From Oleiharenicola lentus (GTDB lineage: Bacteria; Verrucomicrobiota; Verrucomicrobiia; Opitutales; Opitutaceae): a DNA stretch of 64,000 nt. The notes under the pieces are model-generated. The model worked only from the letters and a program-made list of their open reading frames with translations. It did no database searches and was not told the DNA's origin. Numbering within the stretch: position 1 is the first letter of the stretch; the number at the start of each line of letters is the position of its first letter. Location: the NCBI RefSeq assembly GCF_004118375.1, contig NZ_SDHX01000002.1:671001-735000 (forward strand). Direction: 5' to 3'. Made by a program: the position numbers and the translations under genes. Shown here one piece after another: positions 23,609-32,426 of this stretch.

Positions 23609-25168
23609 TCACCTGATCGTCGGCAGGAATTGCGGCTCGCGGCGGGCCTTGGCGGCCGCCTCGAACTCCGCGGCATAGGCCAGCAGTTTCGCCTCGGTCC
23701 ACGCGGCACCGGTGAAGGAGATCCCCACGGGCAGGCCGCGCCAGTCGCCGGCGGGGACGGTCACGCTCGGGTAGCCGGCTACGGCGGCCAACGAGGAACT
23801 GCCGCCGGTGTAGGCGTCGCCGTTGACAGGATCGATCAGCCAGGCCGGGCCGTTAGTAAGGGTCACGAGCGCGTCCAACTTGTGCTGGGCCAACAAGGCA
23901 TCGATGCCCTCCGTGCGCATGACGCGCAGGCAGGTCGCGCGGGCGTCGAGATAGGCCTGCTCAGTCAGCGGGCCCTTGGCCTGAGCCTTCTCCATCAGCT
24001 CCTGGCCGAAGTGCGCGAGTTCCTTGTCGGCATGGGCGCGGTTGAAGGCGATGACGTCGGCCAGGGTCTTGATCGGCGAATCCGGCCCAAGCGTGGCGAA
24101 GTATTTGTTCAGGCCATCCTTGAATTCGTAGAGCAACACCTCCATCTCCGCCTCGCCCGCAGCATTGAACTGCGGGAGGTCGCCAAGGTCCACGATCTCG
24201 GCGCCGGCGGCTTTCAGCTTATCGATCGCCCCGTCCAGAATTGGGTTCAGCCGCGCATCCATCCCGAAGGGTCCGCGGATCACGCCGAGTCGCGCTCCTT
24301 TTATCAGCCTCTTCCTCATCTTCACCGCCACGGAGAAAACCGTATCCACCGTGTGCGGGCGGGACAGCGTTGCCTGATCACCTGGATCTTTTTGGGCCAT
24401 GATATCGAGCAAAAGGGCGGCGTCTTGCACGGTCCGGGCCATCGGCCCGGCGGTGTCCTGCGAGGCGGAAATCGGAATGATACCGCTGCGGCCAACCAAC
24501 CCGATCGTGGGCTTCACGCCCACGAGCCCGCATACCGAAGCTGGCGATACGATCGATCCGTCGGTCTCCGTGCCCACGGCCGCAACGCACAGATTGGCCG
24601 CCACCGCCGCAGCCGAGCCGGAACTGGAGCCCGATGGGCTGCGATCAAGCGCATAGGGGTTGCGCGTCTGTCCTCCGCGAGCGCTCCATCCACTGATGGA
24701 TCTCTCCCCGCGGAAGTTGGCCCACTCGCTGAGGTTGGTCTTTCCGAGGATGACAACCCCGGCCTGTCGGAGCCGTCCGACCACCCAAGCGCCATTAACG
24801 GGCCTGGTCCCGACTAGGGCGAGGGAGCCGGCCGTCGTCTGCATCTTGTCCGACGTGACAATGTTGTCCTTGATGAGAATCGGAATGCCATGCAGGGGAC
24901 CACGCACAAAGCCGGCTGAGCGCTCGGCATCGAGCTGCGCCGCGATGGTCAGGGCATCGGGGTTGATCTCGATGACCGCATTCAGCCTCGGGCCGGCCTT
25001 ATCCACCTCGGCGATGCGATCGAGGTAGGCCTGGGTCAATTGCACGGCGGTCAAGCGTCCGCTCTTCATCTGCGCGTGCAGGTCCTCGATGGTGGCCTCG
25101 GCGAAGGCGAACTCCGCCCGGACGCTTACAAGCATCAGACAGAACAGAAGCAGCAGTCGGGTTTGCAT
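23609..25168 (-). CDS. Secreted amidase (amidase-signature family)
   Basis: A 519-residue amidase with an N-terminal signal peptide (LLLLFCLMLVSVRAEFAFA). The Ser-cisSer-Lys triad is visible: Lys in HGIPILIKDNI, the cis-Ser in the GSSSGSAAAVAA loop and nucleophile Ser in GTETDGSIVSP. It resembles exported amidases near GatA; the natural amide is unknown. It stands alone between palindromic repeats, with its own start at 25168. Confidence 0.88.
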   Translation of the reverse strand: MQTRLLLLFCLMLVSVRAEFAFAEATIEDLHAQMKSGRLTAVQLTQAYLDRIAEVDKAGPRLNAVIEINPDALTIAAQLDAERSAGFVRGPLHGIPILIKDNIVTSDKMQTTAGSLALVGTRPVNGAWVVGRLRQAGVVILGKTNLSEWANFRGERSISGWSARGGQTRNPYALDRSPSGSSSGSAAAVAANLCVAAVGTETDGSIVSPASVCGLVGVKPTIGLVGRSGIIPISASQDTAGPMARTVQDAALLLDIMAQKDPGDQATLSRPHTVDTVFSVAVKMRKRLIKGARLGVIRGPFGMDARLNPILDGAIDKLKAAGAEIVDLGDLPQFNAAGEAEMEVLLYEFKDGLNKYFATLGPDSPIKTLADVIAFNRAHADKELAHFGQELMEKAQAKGPLTEQAYLDARATCLRVMRTEGIDALLAQHKLDALVTLTNGPAWLIDPVNGDAYTGGSSSLAAVAGYPSVTVPAGDWRGLPVGISFTGAAWTEAKLLAYAAEFEAAAKARREPQFLPTIR

Positions 25169-25181
25169 GGACCGAGCCTAG

Positions 25182-25268
25182 CCACGGATTCCACTGATCG
25201 GCACGGATAAAACCGTGGAAACCAGTCGCGCTTTCGCGAAATCGTAATTCGTATACCGTCCCTCGTAA
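25182..25268. repeat. Mixed ATCCGTG-type and family B repeat
   Basis: CCACGGATTCCACTGATCGG and CACGGATAAAACCGTGG followed by AATCGTAATTCGTATACCG. It fills the gap between the amidase and phosphatidylserine decarboxylase genes. Confidence 0.6.
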
Positions 25269-25269
25269 A

Positions 25270-26193
25270 TCAACCCGCCTCGCCCAGCCGCTCGCCCATG
25301 CGCGCATAAACCTCGAGTCCAGCGGCGGTCTGCTCGACCAGGTCGGCGTCGAGCCTGATGCGGCCGGGCTGGAAGATCGTCACCACGCAGGAGCCGCCGA
25401 ACTTGAACAGGCCCTTCTCCTCGCCCTTGGCCACGGCCCGGCCGGGCACATGCGTCTGGACAATGCTCCCGACCATGGTCGCGCCGATTTCGCACACGGC
25501 GACGGTGCCGAACACCGGCGACTCGACAAGCGTGACCATGCGCTTGTTTTCCCAGAGATAGGCAAGGTTCCGCTGCAGCGCGATGGGTGAGACCGAATAG
25601 AGGTATCCGTTGATCAGCCGCGGTTCGCCGGGCTGACCGGCCACGGGAAAATGAAAGCGGTGGTAGTCCACCGGGCACAGCCGCGAGATGAGCAGCGACC
25701 CGCCGGCGAATTTCGCCGCGAGCGCCTCGTCACCGAGGAACGCCTTGAGGTCGAATTTCTGCCCCTTGGCGTAGAACCCGGCTGCCGCCTCCACGTTCTG
25801 AAACGCCAGATGCCGGCCGTCCGCGGGCAAGACGGCGACTCGGTCGCCGTCTTGGCCTGAGCTTGTCGAATGGCCAGCAATGGGCCGCGCGCCAGGCTTG
25901 AGCGCGCGGTAGAAGAACTCGTTGAAGGTCCTGAACGAATACGGCTTCTTCGCGAATTCGTCCACATCGAGGCCGTAGTCCACGACGAACGGCAGCACGC
26001 GGTTGGCGCTCGCGCGCAGGCTCATCCGCCAGCCGTAATAGCGCGAAAGCAGCGCGCGCTTCACGAGCGCGTGGAGCGACAGCCGGCCAAGCGACGACCC
26101 GTAGGTCCAGCGCAGCCAGGCCTCGCCATAGACCTGCTCGGTCTCGACGGTCTTCTTTGCACGGTGGAAGTAGCGGATGGGCTCGGCGGGCAT
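25270..26193 (-). CDS. psd: Phosphatidylserine decarboxylase
   Basis: A 307-residue proenzyme that makes phosphatidylethanolamine at the inner membrane. The self-cleavage site is FKFGGSCVV, where the serine becomes the pyruvoyl group. The conserved VLPADGRH and CPVDYHRFHFPV blocks are present. About 15 residues near 105-120 (GHSTSSGQDGDRVAV) come from an inserted palindrome plus a GAGCTTGTCGAA repeat, in the linker before the catalytic core, so activity is probably kept. Confidence 0.92.
   Translation of the reverse strand: MPAEPIRYFHRAKKTVETEQVYGEAWLRWTYGSSLGRLSLHALVKRALLSRYYGWRMSLRASANRVLPFVVDYGLDVDEFAKKPYSFRTFNEFFYRALKPGARPIAGHSTSSGQDGDRVAVLPADGRHLAFQNVEAAAGFYAKGQKFDLKAFLGDEALAAKFAGGSLLISRLCPVDYHRFHFPVAGQPGEPRLINGYLYSVSPIALQRNLAYLWENKRMVTLVESPVFGTVAVCEIGATMVGSIVQTHVPGRAVAKGEEKGLFKFGGSCVVTIFQPGRIRLDADLVEQTAAGLEVYARMGERLGEAG
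25829..25875. repeat. Palindrome plus GAGCTTGTCGAA repeat inside psd
   Basis: AAGACGGCGAC (25829-25839) and GTCGCCGTCTT (25843-25853) form a perfect 11-bp inverted repeat, followed by CCTGAGCTTGTCGAATGG. It is translated in frame as the STSSGQ peptide seen in many environmental genomes. Confidence 0.75.
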
Positions 26194-26221
26194 GCTGGAC
26201 CCAACACATCACACAAAGCAG

Positions 26222-26261
26222 CGAAGCCGCAAAGTCAGAACTTCGCTCCCTGGCGGCTTCG
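26222..26261. repeat. CGAAGCCGC/GCGGCTTCG inverted repeat
   Basis: Arms 26222-26230 and 26253-26261 in the 73-base gap between the sensor kinase and psd. It could act as a transcription stop for the kinase gene or be another dispersed repeat. Confidence 0.5.
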
Positions 26262-26266
26262 TGTTT

Positions 26267-28696
26267 TCACGCCCGGGCCACGTGATCCGCGACGATGCGG
26301 CCGATGCTCTCGTAGGAGAGCGGCTTGTGCAGCGTGGCGGATACCTGCAACCGGCGGGCCTCGGCCAGGTCGCTTTCCGGCCAGTAACCGCTGACCAGCA
26401 CGAGCGGACTCCGCGGACGCCGCGCCCGCACGCGGGCGGCCAGCTGGAGGCCGTTGACGCCGGGCATCGTGAGGTCGCTCAGCACGAGGGCGAAGCGGTC
26501 CGGCGCGGCCTCGAATTCCGCCAGTGCATCCTCCGCCCGCAGGTGTGCACTGACCGTGTAACCCAGCCGCTGCAGCACCTTGCGCACCGTTTCGACGATC
26601 GAGGCGTCATCATCCACCAACAGGATTGATTGCCCCTGGCCAAGCTGCACGGCGGCCGGCCGGGTCTCGGTGGCGGCCGGCGCCGGCCGGGCCGTCGCCA
26701 ACGGGAAATAGAGCTGAAACAGCGTGCCGCGCCCCAGCTCGCTGGTGACCGTGACGGCACCGTCGTGCTGCTGCATGATGCCATGTACGACCGACAGGCC
26801 GAGGCCGGTGCCCTCGCCCATCGGCTTGGTGGTGAAAAAGGGCTCGAAGATGCGGTCCACCACCTCCCGGCTCATGCCGGGACCGGTGTCGGCCACGCCA
26901 ATCCGCAGGTAGCGGCCCGGCTTCAGGTCGGGCTGCAAGGGTGTGCCCGCCTCGAGCACGACCTCTTCCTCGGTGAACAGCAGACGCCCCTGCGTGCCGC
27001 GCATCGCCTGCAGGGCGTTGGTGCCGATGTTCATCAGCACCTGGTGGACCTGCGCCGGGTCGGCGAGGATTTCTGTGTCGACCGGGCCGGTGCGGTGGGC
27101 GAACTCCACGGTGCCCCGGGCCACGGCGCGCAGGAAGCCCATGACCTCCTCGATCAGCGGGCTGATTTTCACCGCCTGCCGGCTGGCCTCGGAACGGCGC
27201 GAAAAGGTGAGGATCTGCTTCACCAGCTGCTGGGCCCGGCGCCCGGCCTTGAGCACCTGCTCCAGCGACGCCACCTCGGGGTGGTCGGGCGGCAGGTTCA
27301 TCAGGCTCAGCTGCGTGTTGCCGATGATCGCGGTCAGCAGGTTGTTGAAATCGTGCGCAATGCCCCCCGCCAGCGTGCCGATCGCCTCGATCTTCTGCGA
27401 ATGCCGCATGCGTTCTTCCTGCCGCTGCAAACGGAGCCGCGCCTGCGTCTGCTCGCTGATGTCGCGCAGGGAAACGAGAAACCGCGATCCAAGCGGGCTC
27501 ACGGACACACGCCACCAGCCGGCGGCGCCCGGCTTCTCATGCTCAAACTCCGTGGCCTCGCCCTGCCGCGAGGCGGCGGTGAGGCGGTCGGCCAGCGTCG
27601 CATCCGCGGACAGCACATGGTGCAACCGCGCCCCGGGGGCGGGACCGCTGCCGGTCTGGAGCAGCCGGCGCGCGGATGGATTGGCCTGCACCACGACCAC
27701 GGCGCCGGAGGTCGCGGCGGTTTCCAGGACCAGCAGGCCGTCAGGTGTGCCCTCGAAGAGGCTCCGGTAGCGCTCCTCGCCGGCCCGCAGCTCCGCCGCC
27801 TGCCGGGCGATCTGCCGGCGCAGCCGGCGTTGCCTCGCGGCCGCCCACAACACCACCAGCAAGGCCAGCGCCAGGCCCACGGCCACGGCCATGAGCACTT
27901 GTTCGAGCGTGTAACGCGACGGCTCCACGTGCGAAAACCACTTCCGGTAGTATTCATCGAAACGCCCCGTGCGCACCAGAATGGCCAGGCCCTCGTTGAC
28001 CTGGGCCAGCAACCGGTGGTCGCCCTCGCGCACCGCCACGCAATAGCGCACATCATAGCCCGGCACCTCGATCTGCAGCGCCTTGATGTTCTTCCAGCCT
28101 TCGCGGCGCGCCAGTGAGAGCCCGGTCAGCCGGCTCGCCAGCGTGGCGTCAATCTGGCCGTTGTTCACCTGCTCCAGGGCCGCCTGCACGGATTCAACAT
28201 ACACGATCGAGTCGCCCAGTCCGGACTGTCGCAGCAACATCTCGCCCAGGCTGCTGCGATGGACCCCCACCCGCCGCCCGCGCAAGTCCTCCACCCGCAA
28301 CACGCGCTGGTCGTCCTTGTGCACGAAAATGGTGCCGACCATGTTCAGGTAAGGGACGGAAAAATCGGCCACGGCTTCCCGCTCCGGCATTTGCGCCAGG
28401 CTTTGCAGGATATCCAGCTCGCCGCGCTCAAACCGAGCGTAGATTTGCTGGGTGTTGCCCTCGATGCGCTCAACCTTCAGTCCCATCACCTCCACCACGC
28501 CGTCCACCACATCGTAGGCGAAGCCCTTCACCTTGCCGTCCGAGTCGCGAAAAGAATAGGGATAGTTGTCGGTCAGCACGCCCACCCGCAGCACGCGCGA
28601 TTCCCCGGGCGGCTCCGCCCCGCCCATGGCCCCCGCCCCCGCCAGCAACAGGCAGGCGAACAGCACCCGGTAATACGGCTGCTTGGGGTAGATCAT
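26267..28696 (-). CDS. Hybrid sensor histidine kinase with a periplasmic SBP_bac_3 domain
   Basis: An 809-residue kinase. After a signal/anchor (1-27) comes a solute-binding family 3 domain (about 36-257), one membrane helix (about 270-290), a PAS domain (about 305-430), then a HisKA domain with phosphoacceptor His448 in GGIAHDFNNLL. The HATPase follows, with DTGPGMS and GEGTGLGLSVVHG, and a C-terminal receiver with Asp741 in LVLSDLTMPG. It probably senses an amino-acid-like ligand directly. No output regulator is adjacent, so phosphotransfer partners must be elsewhere. Confidence 0.93.
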   Translation of the reverse strand: MIYPKQPYYRVLFACLLLAGAGAMGGAEPPGESRVLRVGVLTDNYPYSFRDSDGKVKGFAYDVVDGVVEVMGLKVERIEGNTQQIYARFERGELDILQSLAQMPEREAVADFSVPYLNMVGTIFVHKDDQRVLRVEDLRGRRVGVHRSSLGEMLLRQSGLGDSIVYVESVQAALEQVNNGQIDATLASRLTGLSLARREGWKNIKALQIEVPGYDVRYCVAVREGDHRLLAQVNEGLAILVRTGRFDEYYRKWFSHVEPSRYTLEQVLMAVAVGLALALLVVLWAAARQRRLRRQIARQAAELRAGEERYRSLFEGTPDGLLVLETAATSGAVVVVQANPSARRLLQTGSGPAPGARLHHVLSADATLADRLTAASRQGEATEFEHEKPGAAGWWRVSVSPLGSRFLVSLRDISEQTQARLRLQRQEERMRHSQKIEAIGTLAGGIAHDFNNLLTAIIGNTQLSLMNLPPDHPEVASLEQVLKAGRRAQQLVKQILTFSRRSEASRQAVKISPLIEEVMGFLRAVARGTVEFAHRTGPVDTEILADPAQVHQVLMNIGTNALQAMRGTQGRLLFTEEEVVLEAGTPLQPDLKPGRYLRIGVADTGPGMSREVVDRIFEPFFTTKPMGEGTGLGLSVVHGIMQQHDGAVTVTSELGRGTLFQLYFPLATARPAPAATETRPAAVQLGQGQSILLVDDDASIVETVRKVLQRLGYTVSAHLRAEDALAEFEAAPDRFALVLSDLTMPGVNGLQLAARVRARRPRSPLVLVSGYWPESDLAEARRLQVSATLHKPLSYESIGRIVADHVARA

Positions 28697-28891
28697 GAAG
28701 TCATCTTCCCCAAAGCCGCCGCCGGCGCAAGCCCGGGACGCCCCTGGGTGATGAGGCTACTTCGTCACGCCTTCGCCGTCCTTGACCCCAAATGTCTGTC
28801 AGGCTGCCCCCGGCGGACCAAACGGAGGCGGCCGGCATCGCTGTAAAAACCGATCGGCGGGTTGCTCCGAGGCGGTGCGTCCTTCGCCGGA

Positions 28892-29674
28892 TCAAAAATC
28901 CGTTTCCGGCTCGGCCAGATCCAGCTCCTGAATCCAGAGGTTGCGGTAACGGACATCATGGCCCTCGCCCTGTAGCTTCAGCGGACCGGGCCCATCGGTG
29001 ATACCCTTACCGCCATCGTTGCCGCCATCGAGGCCGGAGTTGGGCCCACCCCACACCTGGTTGATCGGCTGGTTCACGTGCACCTTCACCCCGTTGAAAT
29101 ACAGCGTCACCAGCGCGGGCTGCACGCGGCGACCCGCCTCGAACCGGGCGGCACGGAACAACAGGTCGTAGGAATTCCAGCGGCCGAGTCCGCGGTAGTG
29201 AGCGTAGGGTGACTCCGTCTCGTTGATCACCGCGCCCATGCCGTGGCGGGTGCGATCGCCGTCGCAGATCTGGATCTCATAGCGATTCTGCAGATAGACT
29301 CCGCTGTTGCCGCCGGGATGGTTGACCAGAAACTCCACGTGCAGGCGGAAGTCCCGGTAGGTTTTCTTCGTGATGATGTCCGCGGCGCCATACTTGCCGC
29401 CCGCCGCCGCCGGATCATGGGTCTGCAGCACCTGCCCGGCGTCCACCGGATCGTCCACCAGGCGCCACTTGATGGGCAGCGCCGAGGCGAAACGCGGCCC
29501 CTCCCAATAGGTCCATTTTTCATCAAGCATGCGGCGCGTGCCATCGAACAGGATCTCGGCGCCGGACGGTGCCGGCGTTCCCAGGCCCGCTCCCGCGGGC
29601 GGCGCGGCGCACAACAGGGGGCCAACGAGCAACAAACTGATAACGATTTCTGGGATCGGGATGTTTGATTTCAT
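28892..29674 (-). CDS. Secreted DUF1080 (3-keto-disaccharide hydrolase-like) protein
   Basis: A 260-residue secreted protein (ATG at 29674; signal peptide IVISLLLVGPLLCAAPPAGA) with one DUF1080 beta-sandwich: FRLHVEFLVNHPGGNSGVYLQNRYEIQI and the C-terminal GPLKLQGEGHDVRYRNLWIQEL. The family binds or cleaves 3-keto-glycosides and is common in Planctomycetota and Verrucomicrobiota. It is divergent from the XylR-type regulator and may belong to the same sugar locus. The 195 bases between it and the kinase show no clear feature. Confidence 0.88.
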   Translation of the reverse strand: MKSNIPIPEIVISLLLVGPLLCAAPPAGAGLGTPAPSGAEILFDGTRRMLDEKWTYWEGPRFASALPIKWRLVDDPVDAGQVLQTHDPAAAGGKYGAADIITKKTYRDFRLHVEFLVNHPGGNSGVYLQNRYEIQICDGDRTRHGMGAVINETESPYAHYRGLGRWNSYDLLFRAARFEAGRRVQPALVTLYFNGVKVHVNQPINQVWGGPNSGLDGGNDGGKGITDGPGPLKLQGEGHDVRYRNLWIQELDLAEPETDF

Positions 29675-29738
29675 GGGGTGCACCCATGAAGTCACACCCT
29701 GGCCCGGCGGAAAACCGGAAGCGAAGGCGTTAAGCAAC

Positions 29739-29760
29739 GAAGCAAGCATTCTCATTTTCA
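29739..29760 (+). promoter_or_regulatory. Candidate operator, AAGCAAG motif (site a)
   Basis: GAAGCAAGCATTCTCATTTT followed by CA, 82 bases upstream of the regulator start and in the same sense. It matches sites at 38819, 51600 (minus), 59159 (minus) and 59219; see the findings. Confidence 0.5.
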
Positions 29761-29841
29761 CTTCGGGGATATCCTGCTAGCCTCACCAGCGAGAACGGCC
29801 TTGGCCCCCCGCAAGGATTCTCCACCACTCCTACCCCGCCT

Positions 29842-31170
29842 GTGATCGCCCCTGTTGCCCCCAAGAATCGGCCGTCCCCGGTCGGACTCCAGCGCTGCGT
29901 GCTGGTGGTCGCCCACCCCGTCTGGGAAGAATCCGCCCCCCGCCTGCTCCACGGCATCGCGCTCTACCAGCGCGAGCACACCCCGTGGGAGGTGCACTGG
30001 GACAACCTCGGCCAGTCGCTCTCCGATGCCAACTGGTTCAAGCGCCAGCCATGGGACGGCGTGATCAGCCGCCACACCAACGCCCTCCAGGTCGAGGCCT
30101 GCCGCCGGCTCGGCATCCCGCTCGTGGACGTCAACAATGCCGATGCCCTGGCCGGCGTGCCCAATATCGTGCTCGACAACTTCGCCGTCGGCCAGCTCGG
30201 CGGCGAGCACTTCATCGACCGCGGCTTCCGCGACTTCGCCTTCTGCGGCTTCGGCAACGAGGCCTGGTCCTGCGAGCGCCGCGACGGTTTCCGCGACGCC
30301 ATCAGCACCTTCGGCCGCTCTTCCACCGTCTTCGACCGCGACTATCCCGGCACCTACACCGGCGGCTGCACGCCCCAGTGGCAGGCCGAGGAGATTGACC
30401 ACATCGCCCGCTGGCTGCTGACCCTGCCCAAGCCGGTCGGCATCATGTGCTGCAATGATTTTCGCGCCCTGCAGGTGCTGCACGCCGCGCGGCACGCGAG
30501 CCTCCGCGTCCCGGAGGACATCGCCGTGCTCGGGGCCAACGACGACGAGGCCCGCTGCGAGCTCGCCAATCCGCCGCTCTCCAGCGTGGCCACCAACCAC
30601 CTGCGCTCCGGCTACCTGGCGGCCGAGGCCCTCGACCGCCTCATGCAACAGCGCCCGCTCGACGGCCTCAGCCTCGTGGTCGAGCCCATCGAGGTCATCG
30701 CGCGCCAATCCACCGACCTGCTGGCCGTCGCCGACCGCAAGGTGGCCACGGCCGCGCGCTTCATCCGCCAGAAAGCCTGCGAAGGCCTGACGGTGGACGA
30801 GGTCTGCCGCCACGCCGGCATCGCCCGGACCCAGCTGGAGGAGAAGTTCCGCAAGTATTTCGGCCGGTCCCCCAACAGCGAAATCCGCCGCGTGCAGCTG
30901 ATGCGCATCCGGCAGCTGCTCCAGGAGACCGACCTGCCGCTTGACGCCATCTCCGAGCTCACCGGCTTCAAGCATCCCGAATACCTCATCGTCTTCTTCA
31001 AGCGGGCCACCGGCGAATCCCCGGGGCGCTTCCGCCGCAAGATGCGCTTCCAGGCCCGCCTCGCCGAACCCGTCTCATGTACGCCCCGCTCTTCCGCCCC
31101 TTCCGCTATCTCATCGCCGGCCTCCTCCTCAGCCTCGCGGTCGGCCCCGGCCTCCTCGGCGAGACCATGA
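29842..31170 (+). CDS. XylR-type transcriptional regulator (LacI-like sensor, AraC HTH)
   Basis: A 442-residue regulator starting at GTG. Residues about 18-285 form a periplasmic-binding-like sugar sensor (GVISRHTNALQ, DNFAVGQLGGEHFIDRGF, GVPNIVLDN). A C-terminal AraC-type double HTH spans about 300-405 (VDEVCRHAGIARTQLEEKF and AISELTGFKHPEYLIVFFK). There is no N-terminal LacI HTH, as in XylR. The last 30 residues are a Ser/Ala/Pro tail that reads through the 5' end of the next gene; the stop TGA overlaps an internal ATG of that gene (31167). It is probably the local activator and possibly autoregulated through the motif at 29739. Confidence 0.9.
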   Translation: MIAPVAPKNRPSPVGLQRCVLVVAHPVWEESAPRLLHGIALYQREHTPWEVHWDNLGQSLSDANWFKRQPWDGVISRHTNALQVEACRRLGIPLVDVNNADALAGVPNIVLDNFAVGQLGGEHFIDRGFRDFAFCGFGNEAWSCERRDGFRDAISTFGRSSTVFDRDYPGTYTGGCTPQWQAEEIDHIARWLLTLPKPVGIMCCNDFRALQVLHAARHASLRVPEDIAVLGANDDEARCELANPPLSSVATNHLRSGYLAAEALDRLMQQRPLDGLSLVVEPIEVIARQSTDLLAVADRKVATAARFIRQKACEGLTVDEVCRHAGIARTQLEEKFRKYFGRSPNSEIRRVQLMRIRQLLQETDLPLDAISELTGFKHPEYLIVFFKRATGESPGRFRRKMRFQARLAEPVSCTPRSSAPSAISSPASSSASRSAPASSARP

Positions 31171-32426
31171 GCCGCGCCGATGAATTCGTGCGCGTCGACG
31201 GCACCCGTTTTCTCCGCGCCGGCCGCCCCTACGCCTTCGCCGGGGTGAACTTCTGGTTTGCCGCCTGGCTGGGCCGGAGCGGCGACGGCGGCGACCCGGC
31301 CCGCCTGGGGCGCGAACTCGACCAGCTGCGCAGTCTCGGCGTCACCAACCTCCGCGTGCTCGCGGCCGCCGAGCCCACTCGCTATGCGCCGCTGACGCCG
31401 GCCTTTCAGCCCGCCCCCGGCCGCTACAACGAGGATCTGCTCCGCGGCCTCGACCGGGCCCTCGACGAGATCGGCCGTCGCGGCCTGACGGCCGTGCTCT
31501 ACCTCAACAACCAGTGGGAGTGGTCCGGCGGCATGGCCACCTACGTCGAATGGGCGACCGGCGAAAAACGTCCGCCCGCCGACCGCTGGCCGGACACGCT
31601 CCGCTTCGACACGCGCTTCTACTCCCTGCCCGCCGCGCGCACCCTCTACTTGGATTACGTCCGCCACCTCGTCACGCGCGTCAACTCCGTGAATGGCCGC
31701 CGTTATGCCGACGACCCGACCATCATGGCCTGGCAACTCTGCAACGAGCCGCGAACCGGCGACGGCGAGGATCTCGCCCGGGTGGGCGACTCCCTGCTGG
31801 CGTGGGCCGACGAAAACTCCCGGCTGATCCGCCGCCTCGCCCCGCGTCAGCTGATCAGCACCGGCTCCGAGGGCGTCATCGGTTGTGGCTGGGATGCCGA
31901 CTTCTACCGCCGGCTGCACGCCCTGCCCGCCATCGACTACCTCACCGCGCACATCTGGCCCCTCAACTGGGGCTGGTATAAGCCCGCGGACCGCGCGGGC
32001 ACGCTGCCGGTTTCGATCCAACGCACCCGCGAATACCTGTCGCAGCACATCGCGGTGGCGCGCGCCCTGGGCAAGCCTCTTGTGCTCGAGGAATTCGGAC
32101 TGGGCCGCGACGATGCCCGGTACCTGCCGGGCACGCCGGTGACCGCCCGCGACGCCTATTTCTCGGCGGTCTTCGAGACGTTTCGCGCCGAACTGGTCAC
32201 CGGCAGTCCGCTCACGGGCCTGAACCTTTGGTCGTGGGCCGGCGAGGGCGTGCCCGTCGACCCAGCCGGAGCCTTCTGGCGACCGGGCACGCCGTTCACC
32301 GGCGACAACGGCATCGAGCCGCAGGGCCTCAATTCCCTGTTCGCGACCGATCACTCCACCCTCGCCCTCCTGCGCGACCTCAACCGTCACCTTTCGGCGA
32401 ACGCCGCCCCCGTCCTTTCCCGATGA
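31077..32426 (+). CDS. Secreted GH5 endo-beta-mannanase (GH5_7-like)
   Basis: A 449-residue enzyme. The ATG at 31077 gives a signal peptide (RYLIAGLLLSLAVGPGLLG) but a 94-base overlap with the regulator. An ATG at 31167 gives a neat ATGA overlap but no signal; I prefer the first because relatives are secreted. The acid/base Glu224 is in WQLCNEP and the nucleophile is probably Glu339 in VLEEFG. NNQWEWSGGMATYVEWATG matches mannan endo-1,4-beta-mannosidases. It cleaves the backbone of mannan or glucomannan. Confidence 0.88.
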   Translation: MYAPLFRPFRYLIAGLLLSLAVGPGLLGETMSRADEFVRVDGTRFLRAGRPYAFAGVNFWFAAWLGRSGDGGDPARLGRELDQLRSLGVTNLRVLAAAEPTRYAPLTPAFQPAPGRYNEDLLRGLDRALDEIGRRGLTAVLYLNNQWEWSGGMATYVEWATGEKRPPADRWPDTLRFDTRFYSLPAARTLYLDYVRHLVTRVNSVNGRRYADDPTIMAWQLCNEPRTGDGEDLARVGDSLLAWADENSRLIRRLAPRQLISTGSEGVIGCGWDADFYRRLHALPAIDYLTAHIWPLNWGWYKPADRAGTLPVSIQRTREYLSQHIAVARALGKPLVLEEFGLGRDDARYLPGTPVTARDAYFSAVFETFRAELVTGSPLTGLNLWSWAGEGVPVDPAGAFWRPGTPFTGDNGIEPQGLNSLFATDHSTLALLRDLNRHLSANAAPVLSR

